Shown: positions 1 through 8,413 of the stretch, piece after piece
Layout of the letters: each line of letters begins with the position of its first letter
How positions within the stretch are numbered: the stretch's first letter is position 1
From: Eubacterium sp.
Lineage (GTDB): Bacteria > Bacillota > Clostridia > Lachnospirales > Lachnospiraceae
Length of the DNA: 56,961 nucleotides
Direction: 5' to 3'
Assembly (NCBI GenBank): GCA_017433615.1
Contig: JAFRGW010000161.1
Location: forward strand, 1 to 56,961
Position numbers and translations under genes: made by a program
The notes under the pieces: model-generated
What the model was told of the DNA's origin: nothing
The model's input: only the letters and a program-made list of their open reading frames with translations
The model's database searches: none

Positions 1-1896
1 ATGTGCCTTCTCAATCTCATCAAACAAAAGCACACTGTATGGATTTCTTCTGATTTTCTCAGACAGCTGGCCGCCTTCATCATATCCGACATAACCGGGC
101 GGTGAGCCGATCAGCTTGGAAACGCTGTGTTTCTCCATGTATTCGGACATGTCAACACGGATGATCGATGCCTCACTGCCGAATACAGCCTCCGCCAGTG
201 CCTTGGAAAGTTCTGTTTTGCCGACACCTGTCGGGCCCAGAAACAGAAATGATCCCACCGGTCTGTTCGGATCCTTCAGGCCGACTCTGCCGCGACGGAT
301 CGCGCGGGAAACAGCCCGCACGGCCTCGTCCTGTCCGACAACACGCTTATGCAGAATCTGCTCAAGTTTCGCGAGACGTCTGGACTCACCCTCCGCGATT
401 TTTTCAAGCGGTATCTTCGTCCACGCAGAAACGGTGCCTGCAATATCCTCCGCTGTCACTTCTCTGGCAGCGAGCTTCTTCTCTGCAGCAGCCTGCTTCT
501 TCTCATGTGCTTCCTGCAGCCGGAGAAGATCGCCCTGCAGGCTCATGGCACCGGTGATATCATCCCGCCGCAGTGCATCTTCCATCTGCGCCGTCAGTTC
601 TTTATGCTTCTTTTCATATGCAGCAGCTTCCGCAGCTGCGCCATCATCTGTGATGCGATATCCGGAAAGCCGCACTCTGGAAGCTGTCTCGTCAATCAGA
701 TCAATGGCCTTATCCGGAAGGAACCGGTCATTCAGATAACGGATGCTCATCCTGACGGCCGCCGTCAGCGCTTCGTCCTGTATTTTCAGCCCATGGTGTG
801 CCTCATAATACGGCCGCAGACCGTACAGGATCTTTACAGCATGCGCCTCATCCGGTTCGGAAACCGTCACAGGCTGAAAACGCCGCTCCAGAGCCGCATC
901 CTTCTCGATGTATTTTCTGTATTCGTCGATCGTTGTCGCACCGATCAGCTGGATTTCCCCGCGTGAAAGGGATGGCTTTAGAATGTTCGAAGCATCCAGT
1001 GCCCCCTCGGCGCCGCCTGCGCCGATCATGGTATGTATCTCGTCAACAAATAACAGAATATTCTTGTTCGCCGTCACTTCCTGAATCACGTTTTTGATGC
1101 GCTGTTCAAATTCGCCGCGGTACTTGGATCCTGCGACCATTCCGGAAAGATCCAGTACAACCAGCCGTTTATCGCGCACGGTCTCAGGTACATTCCCTGC
1201 GGCAATCTCCGTGGCGAGACCTTCTACAATCGCTGTCTTGCCGACGCCGGGTTCCCCGATCAGACACGGATTATTCTTTGTTCTGCGGCTCAGAATCTGT
1301 ACCAGCCGCTCAATCTCGGTCTCGCGCCCGATCACCGGGTCCAACAGATGATTTCTTGCCATTTCCGTCAAATCGCGGCTGTACTGGTTGAGCGTCGGCG
1401 TCCCGGAAGTATCATCACCCGCATGCATGCGGTCGGCTTCCGCCCGGATCTCCTGATCGTTCTGCCCCATTGCACGCAGCAAATTAACGAATAATGCACG
1501 CAGATCAACGCCCATCGTAAACAGCAGACGCAGTGCAACACTCTCGGGTTCCTTGAGCAGCGCCAGCAGCAGATGCTCGGTTCCGACCTTTTCACTGAAA
1601 AAGCGCGAAGCTTCAAGTGCTGCATCCTTCTGCAGCTGCTCTGCCTTCGGTGTAAACTCCGGCAGGAGGACGGTATCCCCGCTCCGGTCCGGTGCAATCA
1701 GTACATCAATCAGCTCGACCAGCTTATCGTATACAACTCCGGCCTCCGAAAGCACCATTGCCGCAGTTCCGTGTCCTTCCCGGATCAGGCCGGCAAGGAT
1801 ATGTTCCGTGCCGATGTATCCGTGACTCCACGTAAACGCGAGGTCTTCTGCACAGCGCAGCGCCTTATTGGCCTGCGCAGTGTAATTGATTTTCAT
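1..1896 (-). CDS. clpC: ClpC-type AAA+ ATPase, 3' end cut off by window edge
   Basis: Unfoldase that feeds substrates to the ClpP protease in the cytosol. Only 632 codons are present; the frame is open to base 1 and stops just after the second Walker B (FDEIEKAH). In order: N-terminal Clp repeat domain (about residues 1-145), first ATPase with Walker A GEPGVGKT (Lys220) and Walker B LLFVDEI, a UVR-like middle region near 430-460, and the start of the second ATPase with Walker A GPTGVGKT near residue 555. The UVR-like middle segment favours ClpC over ClpA or ClpB. The start is ATG with an AAGGAG site 11 bases upstream. In many Firmicutes clpC sits behind ctsR-mcsA-mcsB; here the upstream neighbours are a SEC-C gene and purL, and I see no CtsR-type heptamer repeat in the 200-base leader. 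Confidence 0.96.
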   Translation of the reverse strand, partial: MKINYTAQANKALRCAEDLAFTWSHGYIGTEHILAGLIREGHGTAAMVLSEAGVVYDKLVELIDVLIAPDRSGDTVLLPEFTPKAEQLQKDAALEASRFFSEKVGTEHLLLALLKEPESVALRLLFTMGVDLRALFVNLLRAMGQNDQEIRAEADRMHAGDDTSGTPTLNQYSRDLTEMARNHLLDPVIGRETEIERLVQILSRRTKNNPCLIGEPGVGKTAIVEGLATEIAAGNVPETVRDKRLVVLDLSGMVAGSKYRGEFEQRIKNVIQEVTANKNILLFVDEIHTMIGAGGAEGALDASNILKPSLSRGEIQLIGATTIDEYRKYIEKDAALERRFQPVTVSEPDEAHAVKILYGLRPYYEAHHGLKIQDEALTAAVRMSIRYLNDRFLPDKAIDLIDETASRVRLSGYRITDDGAAAEAAAYEKKHKELTAQMEDALRRDDITGAMSLQGDLLRLQEAHEKKQAAAEKKLAAREVTAEDIAGTVSAWTKIPLEKIAEGESRRLAKLEQILHKRVVGQDEAVRAVSRAIRRGRVGLKDPNRPVGSFLFLGPTGVGKTELSKALAEAVFGSEASIIRVDMSEYMEKHSVSKLIGSPPGYVGYDEGGQLSEKIRRNPYSVLLFDEIEKAH

Positions 1897-1999
1897 AACT
1901 ACAGTTTCTCCTTGAAAATTCACCAAAGATGAAAACCACTCCGGCAGGGAGGGTTTTACAGGACAGGGGTTCGGAGAGAATGTTCCTGTTCAGTAAGAA

Positions 2000-2041
2000 A
2001 GTCTCCCGCATCCCGGCTCCCGGCCGGAATAGAGGGAGACT
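2000..2041 (-). terminator. Hairpin terminator-like, after the SEC-C gene
   Basis: Arms AGTCTCCC (2000-2007) and GGGAGACT (2034-2041) are perfect complements. Read on the minus strand the stem is followed by a TTCTT stretch. It lies between the SEC-C gene and clpC, so clpC probably has its own promoter in the remaining leader, although I could not pick clear hexamers. The T-tract is weak. Confidence 0.45.
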
Positions 2042-2105
2042 GTTCATCCTGCTATCCGATACTTGTCCGCATGTCTTATTGCGCGGCTGCCACCGGATTA
2101 TCCGG

Positions 2106-2609
2106 TCAGCGTCCGCAGCAGTGTTTGTATTTCTTGCCGCTTCCACATGGACACGGATCATTTCGTCCGATCTTCTTCGGCTTCACAACTGTACCGGATT
2201 TCTTCTGTTCCAGATAAAGCTCTTTGCGCTTTTCCTCTGAATAGATGGCATCCCACTGCGGGAGCTCATATAACCAGTCTGCCTTCGCATCAACCATATT
2301 CTTGTAGAGCTTCTCTTTATCAAACGCAAGACTTACTTCAGTATCTTCCGCAAGTGTCTCCTCAATCGGGTTCGGCGTCACAAGGCTGTCATTAATACCG
2401 TCCAGAAATCCGACCATGGTCAGTGGCTCAATCTCATATTTATCAGCCAGTTCTTTGACCGTACCGCGGACTTCCTCGTCAGGGTTGGTCAGAAGCTTTT
2501 CATAGATTCCCTTCTCGATCAGAAAATACTCATCCCAGAACTTCTGCAGTACGTTTGCATCTTCGCTGCGGTTATAGGCGATGGCACGCCAGTCTTCTAA
2601 AAGGCCCAT
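2106..2609 (-). CDS. SEC-C metal-binding motif protein, function unknown
   Basis: A 167-residue soluble acidic protein ending in a SEC-C motif: [19 protein letters not shown] at the C-terminus, the zinc-binding tail also found at the end of SecA and in many small proteins. The first 140 residues look helical and I do not recognise a catalytic domain in them. No signal peptide or membrane segment is seen. The start is ATG with a GGAAG site about 8 bases upstream. It lies 61 bases downstream of purL on the same strand and may be cotranscribed with it. The SEC-C assignment is firm; the role is not known and should not be inferred from SecA. Confidence 0.9.
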   Translation of the reverse strand: MGLLEDWRAIAYNRSEDANVLQKFWDEYFLIEKGIYEKLLTNPDEEVRGTVKELADKYEIEPLTMVGFLDGINDSLVTPNPIEETLAEDTEVSLAFDKEKLYKNMVDAKADWLYELPQWDAIYSEEKRKELYLEQKKSGTVVKPKKIGRNDPCPCGSGKKYKHCCGR

Positions 2610-2670
2610 TTCTTTATGCCCTTCCTTTCAAGTTTTTTTTCAGTATAGTTTATGCTTTACGAAAAATCAA

Positions 2671-5600
2671 TTATTTAAAATATGCTACGCCGGATTCGAA
2701 GATCTTCATATCCTGTTCGCCGTAGATGTTGATGGCAACACCGTCGCCGCGGCGCTCTGCGTGGCACATTTTACCGAAGACGCGGCCGTCCGGGCTGGTG
2801 ATTCCTTCGATGTTGAAGTAGGAGCCGTTGATGTTCCAGTATTCATCATCGGTAAATCTGCCGTCAAGATCACAGTAACGGGTTGCGATCTGTCCGTTTG
2901 CCTGCAGTTTTTCAATCCACTCTTTGTTTGCGACAAATCTGCCTTCGCCGTGGGAAGCAGGAATTGCGTAGATGCCGCCTTCTTCTGTGCCGGCAAGCCA
3001 CGGGGATTTTGTCGATACCACACGGGTATATGCCATCTTGGAAATATGGCGTCCGATGGTATTGAATGTCAGTGTCGGAGAATCTGCCTGCTGTCCTGTA
3101 ATCGCACCGTGCGGCACGAGTCCGAGCTTGATCAGTGCCTGGAAGCCGTTGCAGATGCCCAGTGCAAGACCGTCCCGCTCTTCCAGCATCCTTGTGACTG
3201 CTTCTTTGATCTTCTCGTTCTGGAATGCCGTCGCGAAGAATTTTGCGGAACCATCCGGTTCATCGCCTGCCGAGAATCCGCCCGGGAACATGATAATCTG
3301 CGCCTGGTCAATGGTCTTTGCAAAGAGATCTACTGACTCGAAGATATCATTTGCACTCAGATTGCGGAAGATTTTTGTCTCGACCTTCGCGCCCGCGCGC
3401 TCAAATGCCTTTGCACTGTCAAACTCGCAGTTGCTGCCCGGGAATACCGGGATAAATACGGTCGGCTGTGCGATCTTATGCGCGCAAATGTGGATCTCTT
3501 TCGCCTGATAGATTCCCTGGTCTTCGATCTCGATCTGATTCGGCTCTGCGCCGGAGACCTGACGGAAAATGCCGGAAAGCGGCGCACTCCATGCATCCAG
3601 TGCCTCCTGTCCGTCGATCACGGTATCACAATATTCAAATGCAAAGTTCTCTGTTACTTCACCGATGACTGTATACGTGCAGGCAAGATTGCCGACTTCG
3701 CCATCCGCGATCTCCAGAATCAGATCGCCGAAGGCCGGGCTGAACAGATCTCTTGCGTCTACATTGTGCTCAATTCTGACGCCAAGCTGGCTGCCGAAGG
3801 CCATTTTGCTGACGGCCTGCGCTATACCAAACCGATTCAGTGCATATGCAGAGAGAACGCGGCCTGCCTGCATATCCTGATGCACGCGGTCATACAGATC
3901 CATGACGCCTTCATAATCCGGAAGATACTGATCATCGCGCGGAATCCGGATCCAGACCAGTTTGCTGCCGGCATTTTTCAGTTCCGGTGTAATTACGTCT
4001 GAGACATGTCCCACGTCAACCGCAAAGGATACCAGCGTCGGCGGCACGTCTATCTCATCGAAGCTGCCGGACATGCTGTCCTTGCCGCCGATGGACGCAA
4101 GGCCGTAACGCACCTGTGCCTCATAGGCACCGAGCAGTGCGGCAAACGGCTGGCTCCAGCGCGCCGGATCTTCACTCATGCGGCGGAAGTACTCCTGGAA
4201 CGTGAAATGAATTTTCCGGAAATCACCGCCGGATGCGACAATCTTTGCCATAGACTCTGTCACAGCATAGACTGCTCCGTGATAAGGGCTCCAGCTGGAA
4301 ACATACGGATCAAATCCGTAGCTCATCATTGTGACCGTCGTTGTCTCGCCATTTAATACAGGTACCTTGGCGATCATAGACTGTGTCTCTGTCATCTGGT
4401 ATCTTCCGCCGTACGGCATCAGGGTGCTGGCTGCGCCGATGGAGGAATCAAACATTTCTACCAGGCCCTTCTGGGAACAGCCGTTCAGGTCGGAAAGCTG
4501 TCCGAGCCATGCCGCCTTTACATCGGCGATATCACCGCAGCGAACCAGCGGATTGCCGGCTTCCTCAGGAATATCCACATGTACGGAGGCTTCCTGATGT
4601 GCGCCGTTTGTATTCATGAATGCGCGGGACAGATTTACAATGGTCTTTCCGCGCCAGTTCAGTACCAGACGCGGCTCTTCGGTGACGACAGCCACCTTGT
4701 ATGCTTCCAGATTTTCCTCTGCCGCATATCCCATAAATTCATCGACATCTGCAGCGTCAACGACCACTGCCATACGCTCCTGCGACTCGGAAATCGCAAG
4801 TTCTGTGCCGTCCAGGCCCGCATATTTCTTCGGCACCTGATCCAGATCGATCTGCAGACCGTCTGCCAGCTCACCGATTGCGACGGATACGCCGCCTGCA
4901 CCGAAGTCATTGCACTTGCGGATCAGTCTGCTGACTTCCTCTCTGCGGAACATGCGCTGCAGTTTGCGCTCGGTCGGCGCATTACCCTTCTGGACTTCTG
5001 CACCGCAGGTCTCGATCGATGTTGCCGTATGTTTCTTGGACGAACCGGTTGCGCCGCCGATGCCGTCGCGTCCGGTGCGTCCGCCGAGCAGAATGATGAC
5101 ATTGCCCGGTTCGGAGGTTTCACGCATAACTGCGCGGCGCGGTGCGGCGCCCATGACTGCGCCGATCTCCATTCGTTTTGCAACATAATTCGGATGATAG
5201 ATCTCCTTGACATAACCGGTCGCAAGTCCGATCTGGTTGCCGTAGGAGCTGTATCCACGCGCTGCATCTCTTGTCAGGTTCTTCTGCGGAAGCTTGCCGG
5301 GAATTGTCTCACCGACCGGGCGGGTCGGATCTGCGGCACCGGTTACACGCATAGCCTGATAAACATAGGTTCTGCCGGAAAGCGGATCGCGGATCGCACC
5401 GCCGAGACAGGTGGCAGCACCGCCGAACGGCTCAATCTCAGTCGGATGATTGTGTGTCTCATTTTTGAAGTTGATCAGCCACTCTTCATATTCGCCATCA
5501 ACATCCACAGGTACAACGATACTGCAGGCATTAATCTCATCCGTCTCTTCCTGGTCTGTCAGTTTTCCTTCAGCTTTCAGTTTCTTAACTGCGATCACAG

Positions 5601-6435
5601 CCAGATCCATCAGGCAGAGGAATTTGTCGTCGCGGCCTTTGTACAGAACCTCCCTGTCGGAAATATAGCGGTCATAACTTGCAATAATCGGGGCTTTGTA
5701 TGCGCCCTCTCCGAAGGTGATATCCTTCAGTTCCGTCAGGAATGTCGTGTGACGGCAGTGATCTGACCAGTAGGTATCCAGCACGCGGATCTCCGTCACG
5801 GTCGGATCACGGTGCTCCTCTTCTCCGAAGTATTTCTGGATAAACTGGAAATCAGCAAATGTCATGGCAAGTCCGAGGCTGTCGTACAGAGTCTTCAGAT
5901 CCGCCTCTGCCATCCCGGTAAATCCTTCAAAGATCTGAATATCATCCGGCTCCGGGAAATCCATCGCCAGTGTTTCCGGCTTATCAGCGCCTGTTTCCCG
6001 GGAATCCACGGGATTGATGCAGAGCTTCTTGACAGATTCCAGTTCTTCATCACGGATGCTGCCTTTCAGGACATAGGTTGTCGCTGTCCGGATCAGCGGC
6101 TGCTCTTCCCCGCGCAGGAACTGGATACACTGTACGGCAGAGTCCGCACGCTGATCAAACTGGCCCGGAAGATATTCGACCGAGAAAACCGTCTCGTCCG
6201 CTGCAAGCGGAAATGTCTCTTCATATAAAACATCGACCGGCGGCTCCGAGAAGACGACGTGGCATGCCTTCTCATAAACGTCCTCACTGATATTCTCCAC
6301 ATCATAACGGATCAGGATCCTGACGCCTGTCACGTCAGTAAGTCCCAGATATTCTCTGATTTCGTGCAGCAGACTGTCCGCCGCTACTGCAAATTCCGGC
6401 TTTTTTTCAACATAAACACGTTTGACGCTGCTCAT
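2671..6435 (-). CDS. purL: Phosphoribosylformylglycinamidine synthase, large fused form
   Basis: Fourth step of de novo purine synthesis: glutamine- and ATP-dependent conversion of FGAR to FGAM in the cytosol. The 1254 residues correspond to the single-chain form (about 1300 in E. coli), which fuses the synthase to its glutaminase, so no separate purQ and purS are expected. Seen in order: N-terminal PurS-like region, the FGAM synthase core with NFKNETHNHPTEIEPFGGAAT near 325-345, a second ATP-grasp-like AIRS half, and a C-terminal class I glutaminase with FPGSNCEFD, the nucleophile elbow GICNGFQ (Cys about 1095) and ASHGEGRF (His about 1162). ATG start with AGGAGG five to six bases upstream. 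No purine riboswitch is visible in the 115-base leader shared with the divergent gene. Confidence 0.98.
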   Translation of the reverse strand: MSSVKRVYVEKKPEFAVAADSLLHEIREYLGLTDVTGVRILIRYDVENISEDVYEKACHVVFSEPPVDVLYEETFPLAADETVFSVEYLPGQFDQRADSAVQCIQFLRGEEQPLIRTATTYVLKGSIRDEELESVKKLCINPVDSRETGADKPETLAMDFPEPDDIQIFEGFTGMAEADLKTLYDSLGLAMTFADFQFIQKYFGEEEHRDPTVTEIRVLDTYWSDHCRHTTFLTELKDITFGEGAYKAPIIASYDRYISDREVLYKGRDDKFLCLMDLAVIAVKKLKAEGKLTDQEETDEINACSIVVPVDVDGEYEEWLINFKNETHNHPTEIEPFGGAATCLGGAIRDPLSGRTYVYQAMRVTGAADPTRPVGETIPGKLPQKNLTRDAARGYSSYGNQIGLATGYVKEIYHPNYVAKRMEIGAVMGAAPRRAVMRETSEPGNVIILLGGRTGRDGIGGATGSSKKHTATSIETCGAEVQKGNAPTERKLQRMFRREEVSRLIRKCNDFGAGGVSVAIGELADGLQIDLDQVPKKYAGLDGTELAISESQERMAVVVDAADVDEFMGYAAEENLEAYKVAVVTEEPRLVLNWRGKTIVNLSRAFMNTNGAHQEASVHVDIPEEAGNPLVRCGDIADVKAAWLGQLSDLNGCSQKGLVEMFDSSIGAASTLMPYGGRYQMTETQSMIAKVPVLNGETTTVTMMSYGFDPYVSSWSPYHGAVYAVTESMAKIVASGGDFRKIHFTFQEYFRRMSEDPARWSQPFAALLGAYEAQVRYGLASIGGKDSMSGSFDEIDVPPTLVSFAVDVGHVSDVITPELKNAGSKLVWIRIPRDDQYLPDYEGVMDLYDRVHQDMQAGRVLSAYALNRFGIAQAVSKMAFGSQLGVRIEHNVDARDLFSPAFGDLILEIADGEVGNLACTYTVIGEVTENFAFEYCDTVIDGQEALDAWSAPLSGIFRQVSGAEPNQIEIEDQGIYQAKEIHICAHKIAQPTVFIPVFPGSNCEFDSAKAFERAGAKVETKIFRNLSANDIFESVDLFAKTIDQAQIIMFPGGFSAGDEPDGSAKFFATAFQNEKIKEAVTRMLEERDGLALGICNGFQALIKLGLVPHGAITGQQADSPTLTFNTIGRHISKMAYTRVVSTKSPWLAGTEEGGIYAIPASHGEGRFVANKEWIEKLQANGQIATRYCDLDGRFTDDEYWNINGSYFNIEGITSPDGRVFGKMCHAERRGDGVAINIYGEQDMKIFESGVAYFK

Positions 6436-6495
6436 GAAGTCCTCCTGATTCTGTGTACATTTTTAAAAGTTATTTCATTCAGTAACCTTATCATT

Positions 6496-6508
6496 TTGAT
6501 TCAATCAA
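6496..6508. promoter_or_regulatory. 13-base palindrome in the purL / GDPD divergent intergenic region
   Basis: TTGATT-C-AATCAA is a perfect inverted repeat in an AT-rich 110-base gap between the divergent purL and phosphodiesterase-like genes. The position suits a regulator binding site, but no family is recognised and short AT-rich palindromes also arise by chance. Confidence 0.25.
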
Positions 6509-6646
6509 TCTTACCATAGTTTTGAATATTAGTAAAACGAAACTATTTACGTGACCGCCGATTTCATGTATGATAGTACAAGTTTGAACCGGGCTCATCT
6601 TTACATGTTTTTCGCAGGATTATGCGCCCGGATGGAGATATCAGAA

Positions 6647-7468
6647 ATGTTCTGGATTCTTATCGTATTTCTTACAGCAGCAGGCGTCTTTGCACTGTTG
6701 ATCTGGATGATTCATCCGGCCCCGGACAGACGCGGAGAACTGGCGTCCTTCCTGTCATACCACTACGCCCATCGCGGCCTGTGGGATACCGCAGCGGGAA
6801 TTCCGGAAAACAGTCTGTCTGCATTTGCAGCAGCAGCGGATGCCGGCTATGCAATTGAACTGGATGTGCATCTGACTGCTGATGGACAGGTCATTGTTTT
6901 TCACGATAATACAACGGCCCGCATGTGCGGAACTTCATTCATGATTGAACAGACTGACTGGAACACACTCTCTGCTTTGCATCTTGCCGGTACAGCAGAG
7001 CCGATTCCGCTGTTTTCCGAAGTGCTTGCTGTCGTTGACGGCCGCGTGCCGCTGCTGATTGAACTGAAGCTTCCGTCTTCGGATCTTTCCCTGTGCAGTG
7101 CCGTCATGCATCTGCTTGACAGCTACCGAGGCCCGTATATAATCGAATCCTTTAATACATTCGGCCTGCGCTGGCTGAAGAAAAACAGGCCGGAAGTTCT
7201 GCGCGGACAGCTTTCCGCCCGTTTTCCGCGCACGCTGAATGTCGCAGCGCCCGCAAGATGGCTCGCCACCACGCTGCTGGTCAACACACTCGGGCGGCCG
7301 CATTTTATCTCCTATCGGTTTGCAGACACCGGTACAACCGGGTTCCGTGCTGTCCGTAAATTGTTTCGGACCCCCTGCTTTCTGTGGACCATCCGTACAC
7401 AGGAAGATTTCCTTATCTGCAGACAATCCGGGTGCGCCGCGATCTTCGAGCGCATCCGCCCCGCCTGA
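6647..7468 (+). CDS. Glycerophosphodiester phosphodiesterase family protein, membrane-anchored
   Basis: Predicted to hydrolyse glycerophosphodiesters to glycerol-3-phosphate plus an alcohol. One N-terminal hydrophobic segment (MFWILIVFLTAAGVFALLIW) is followed by a GDPD TIM-barrel with the family signatures YAHRG, PENS, ELDVHLTADGQVIVFHD and LLIELK; the HRG, E.D and HD residues are the expected metal and acid-base ligands. The start is set at the ATG at 6647, which has GGAG nine bases upstream and begins directly with the anchor. A longer frame from a GTG at 6551 exists but lacks a ribosome binding site. It is followed at 167 bases by a PAP2 phosphatase, suggesting a small lipid-metabolism pair. 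Confidence 0.85.
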   Translation: MFWILIVFLTAAGVFALLIWMIHPAPDRRGELASFLSYHYAHRGLWDTAAGIPENSLSAFAAAADAGYAIELDVHLTADGQVIVFHDNTTARMCGTSFMIEQTDWNTLSALHLAGTAEPIPLFSEVLAVVDGRVPLLIELKLPSSDLSLCSAVMHLLDSYRGPYIIESFNTFGLRWLKKNRPEVLRGQLSARFPRTLNVAAPARWLATTLLVNTLGRPHFISYRFADTGTTGFRAVRKLFRTPCFLWTIRTQEDFLICRQSGCAAIFERIRPA

Positions 7469-7635
7469 TCATAGAATTCGGCAGTTCAAACCCACCGTCT
7501 GACGCTCTGCGCGCCTGAAGCAGGGGAAGTGATCCACTGCGTTCAATCGCGGTCTCTGACCTCGCGGGCTGCCGGAGGATCAACGCAGGCATTATTATTC
7601 TCACGCAAATTAAACTGAAAGGCTCTGCAGCATAC

Positions 7636-8313
7636 ATGTTTAAACTTCTGAAAGACATTTTCTTTGAACTGAAACGGCGCTGTGTCTTCCGCTGGTGGGC
7701 GCTTCCGGTCTACGCACTGGGCTATTATATTGCGTTTATTCTGCTGGAACATCACGTAACAGCAGGAAGCGGATATCATCTGATATCCGCCCCCGTCGAT
7801 TATAAAATACCCTTCTGTGAGTACTTCATTATTCCATATAATGCCTGGTTCGTCTATATTATGGGAACCGTTGCGTTTTTTGTTCTGGTCAACCGGCCGC
7901 CGAAGGAATATTACCGCTTCGAGATCAATATGATCATCGGCATGACCATCTTTCTCCTGATCAGCTGGCTGTATCCGAACGGACTGGATCTGCGTCCGGA
8001 AACTTTTGCGCATCAGAATATTTTTACACGCATGGTAGAAAATCTGTACAACCGCGATACACCGACCAATGTCTTCCCGAGCATGCATGTGTACAACTCT
8101 GTCTGTGCCTACATGGCACTTCGCTCCTGTGACTGGATGAAGGACAAACGCTGGCTCGTCAGTCTTCTGCTGCTCCTGACGGTTTTCATCATCGCGTCGA
8201 CCCTGTTTCTGAAGCAGCACTCGATTCTCGATGTTTTCGCGGCGCTGGTGATCAATTATGTTTCTTATCAGATTGTTTACCGGTCGCGCTGGGCTGCACG
8301 CTGGCAGGACTAA
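7636..8313 (+). CDS. PAP2 superfamily membrane phosphatase-like protein
   Basis: A 225-residue integral membrane protein with about five or six hydrophobic segments. The type 2 phosphatidic acid phosphatase signature is visible: PSMHVYNSV (motif 2, His near 147) and KQHSILDVFAALVINY (motif 3, with the His-Asp pair). The first PAP2 motif (K-x6-RP) is diverged. Members dephosphorylate lipid phosphates such as undecaprenyl pyrophosphate, phosphatidate or phosphatidylglycerol phosphate, or act as phospholipid-head transferases; the substrate cannot be told here. The upstream ribosome binding site is poor (AAAGG at 13 bases), so translation may start elsewhere or be weak. It ends at a strong bidirectional hairpin shared with the convergent pcrA. 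Confidence 0.82.
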   Translation: MFKLLKDIFFELKRRCVFRWWALPVYALGYYIAFILLEHHVTAGSGYHLISAPVDYKIPFCEYFIIPYNAWFVYIMGTVAFFVLVNRPPKEYYRFEINMIIGMTIFLLISWLYPNGLDLRPETFAHQNIFTRMVENLYNRDTPTNVFPSMHVYNSVCAYMALRSCDWMKDKRWLVSLLLLLTVFIIASTLFLKQHSILDVFAALVINYVSYQIVYRSRWAARWQD

Positions 8314-8317
8314 ACGA

Positions 8318-8404
8318 AACCGGGCGGCTGTGAGTGAAAAAGGGTGAGTCAAAGGGGACGTTTCTCCTTGACTCACCCTTTCACCCACGGCCGCCCGGTT
8401 TTTT
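8318..8404. terminator. Long bidirectional hairpin between convergent PAP2 gene and pcrA
   Basis: Perfect 11-base outer arms (AACCGGGCGGC at 8318-8328 and its complement at 8390-8400) are followed by TTTT. Placed between convergent stop codons it should terminate from both sides. The interior carries a second nested hairpin, listed separately as a REP-like repeat. Confidence 0.75.
8334..8384. repeat. REP-like palindromic element, copy A
   Basis: Nested inverted repeat with arms AGGGTGAGTCAA / TTGACTCACCCT around the core GGGGACGTTTCTCC. The same core and flanking GAGTCAAA half-site recurs at 43550-43632. The layout (short palindrome, conserved GGGGACG core, dispersed, intergenic) resembles REP sequences mobilised by RAYT (Y1-type) transposases. 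No transposase gene is in this window. Confidence 0.6.
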
Positions 8405-8413
8405 ATTGAACGC

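Noticed and set aside
4579-5766. Long open frame (395 codons) opposite purL
   Set aside because: It is antisense to the well-conserved synthase core, is rich in Cys, Ala and Ile from reverse-complement codons, and lacks a family match or a ribosome binding site.
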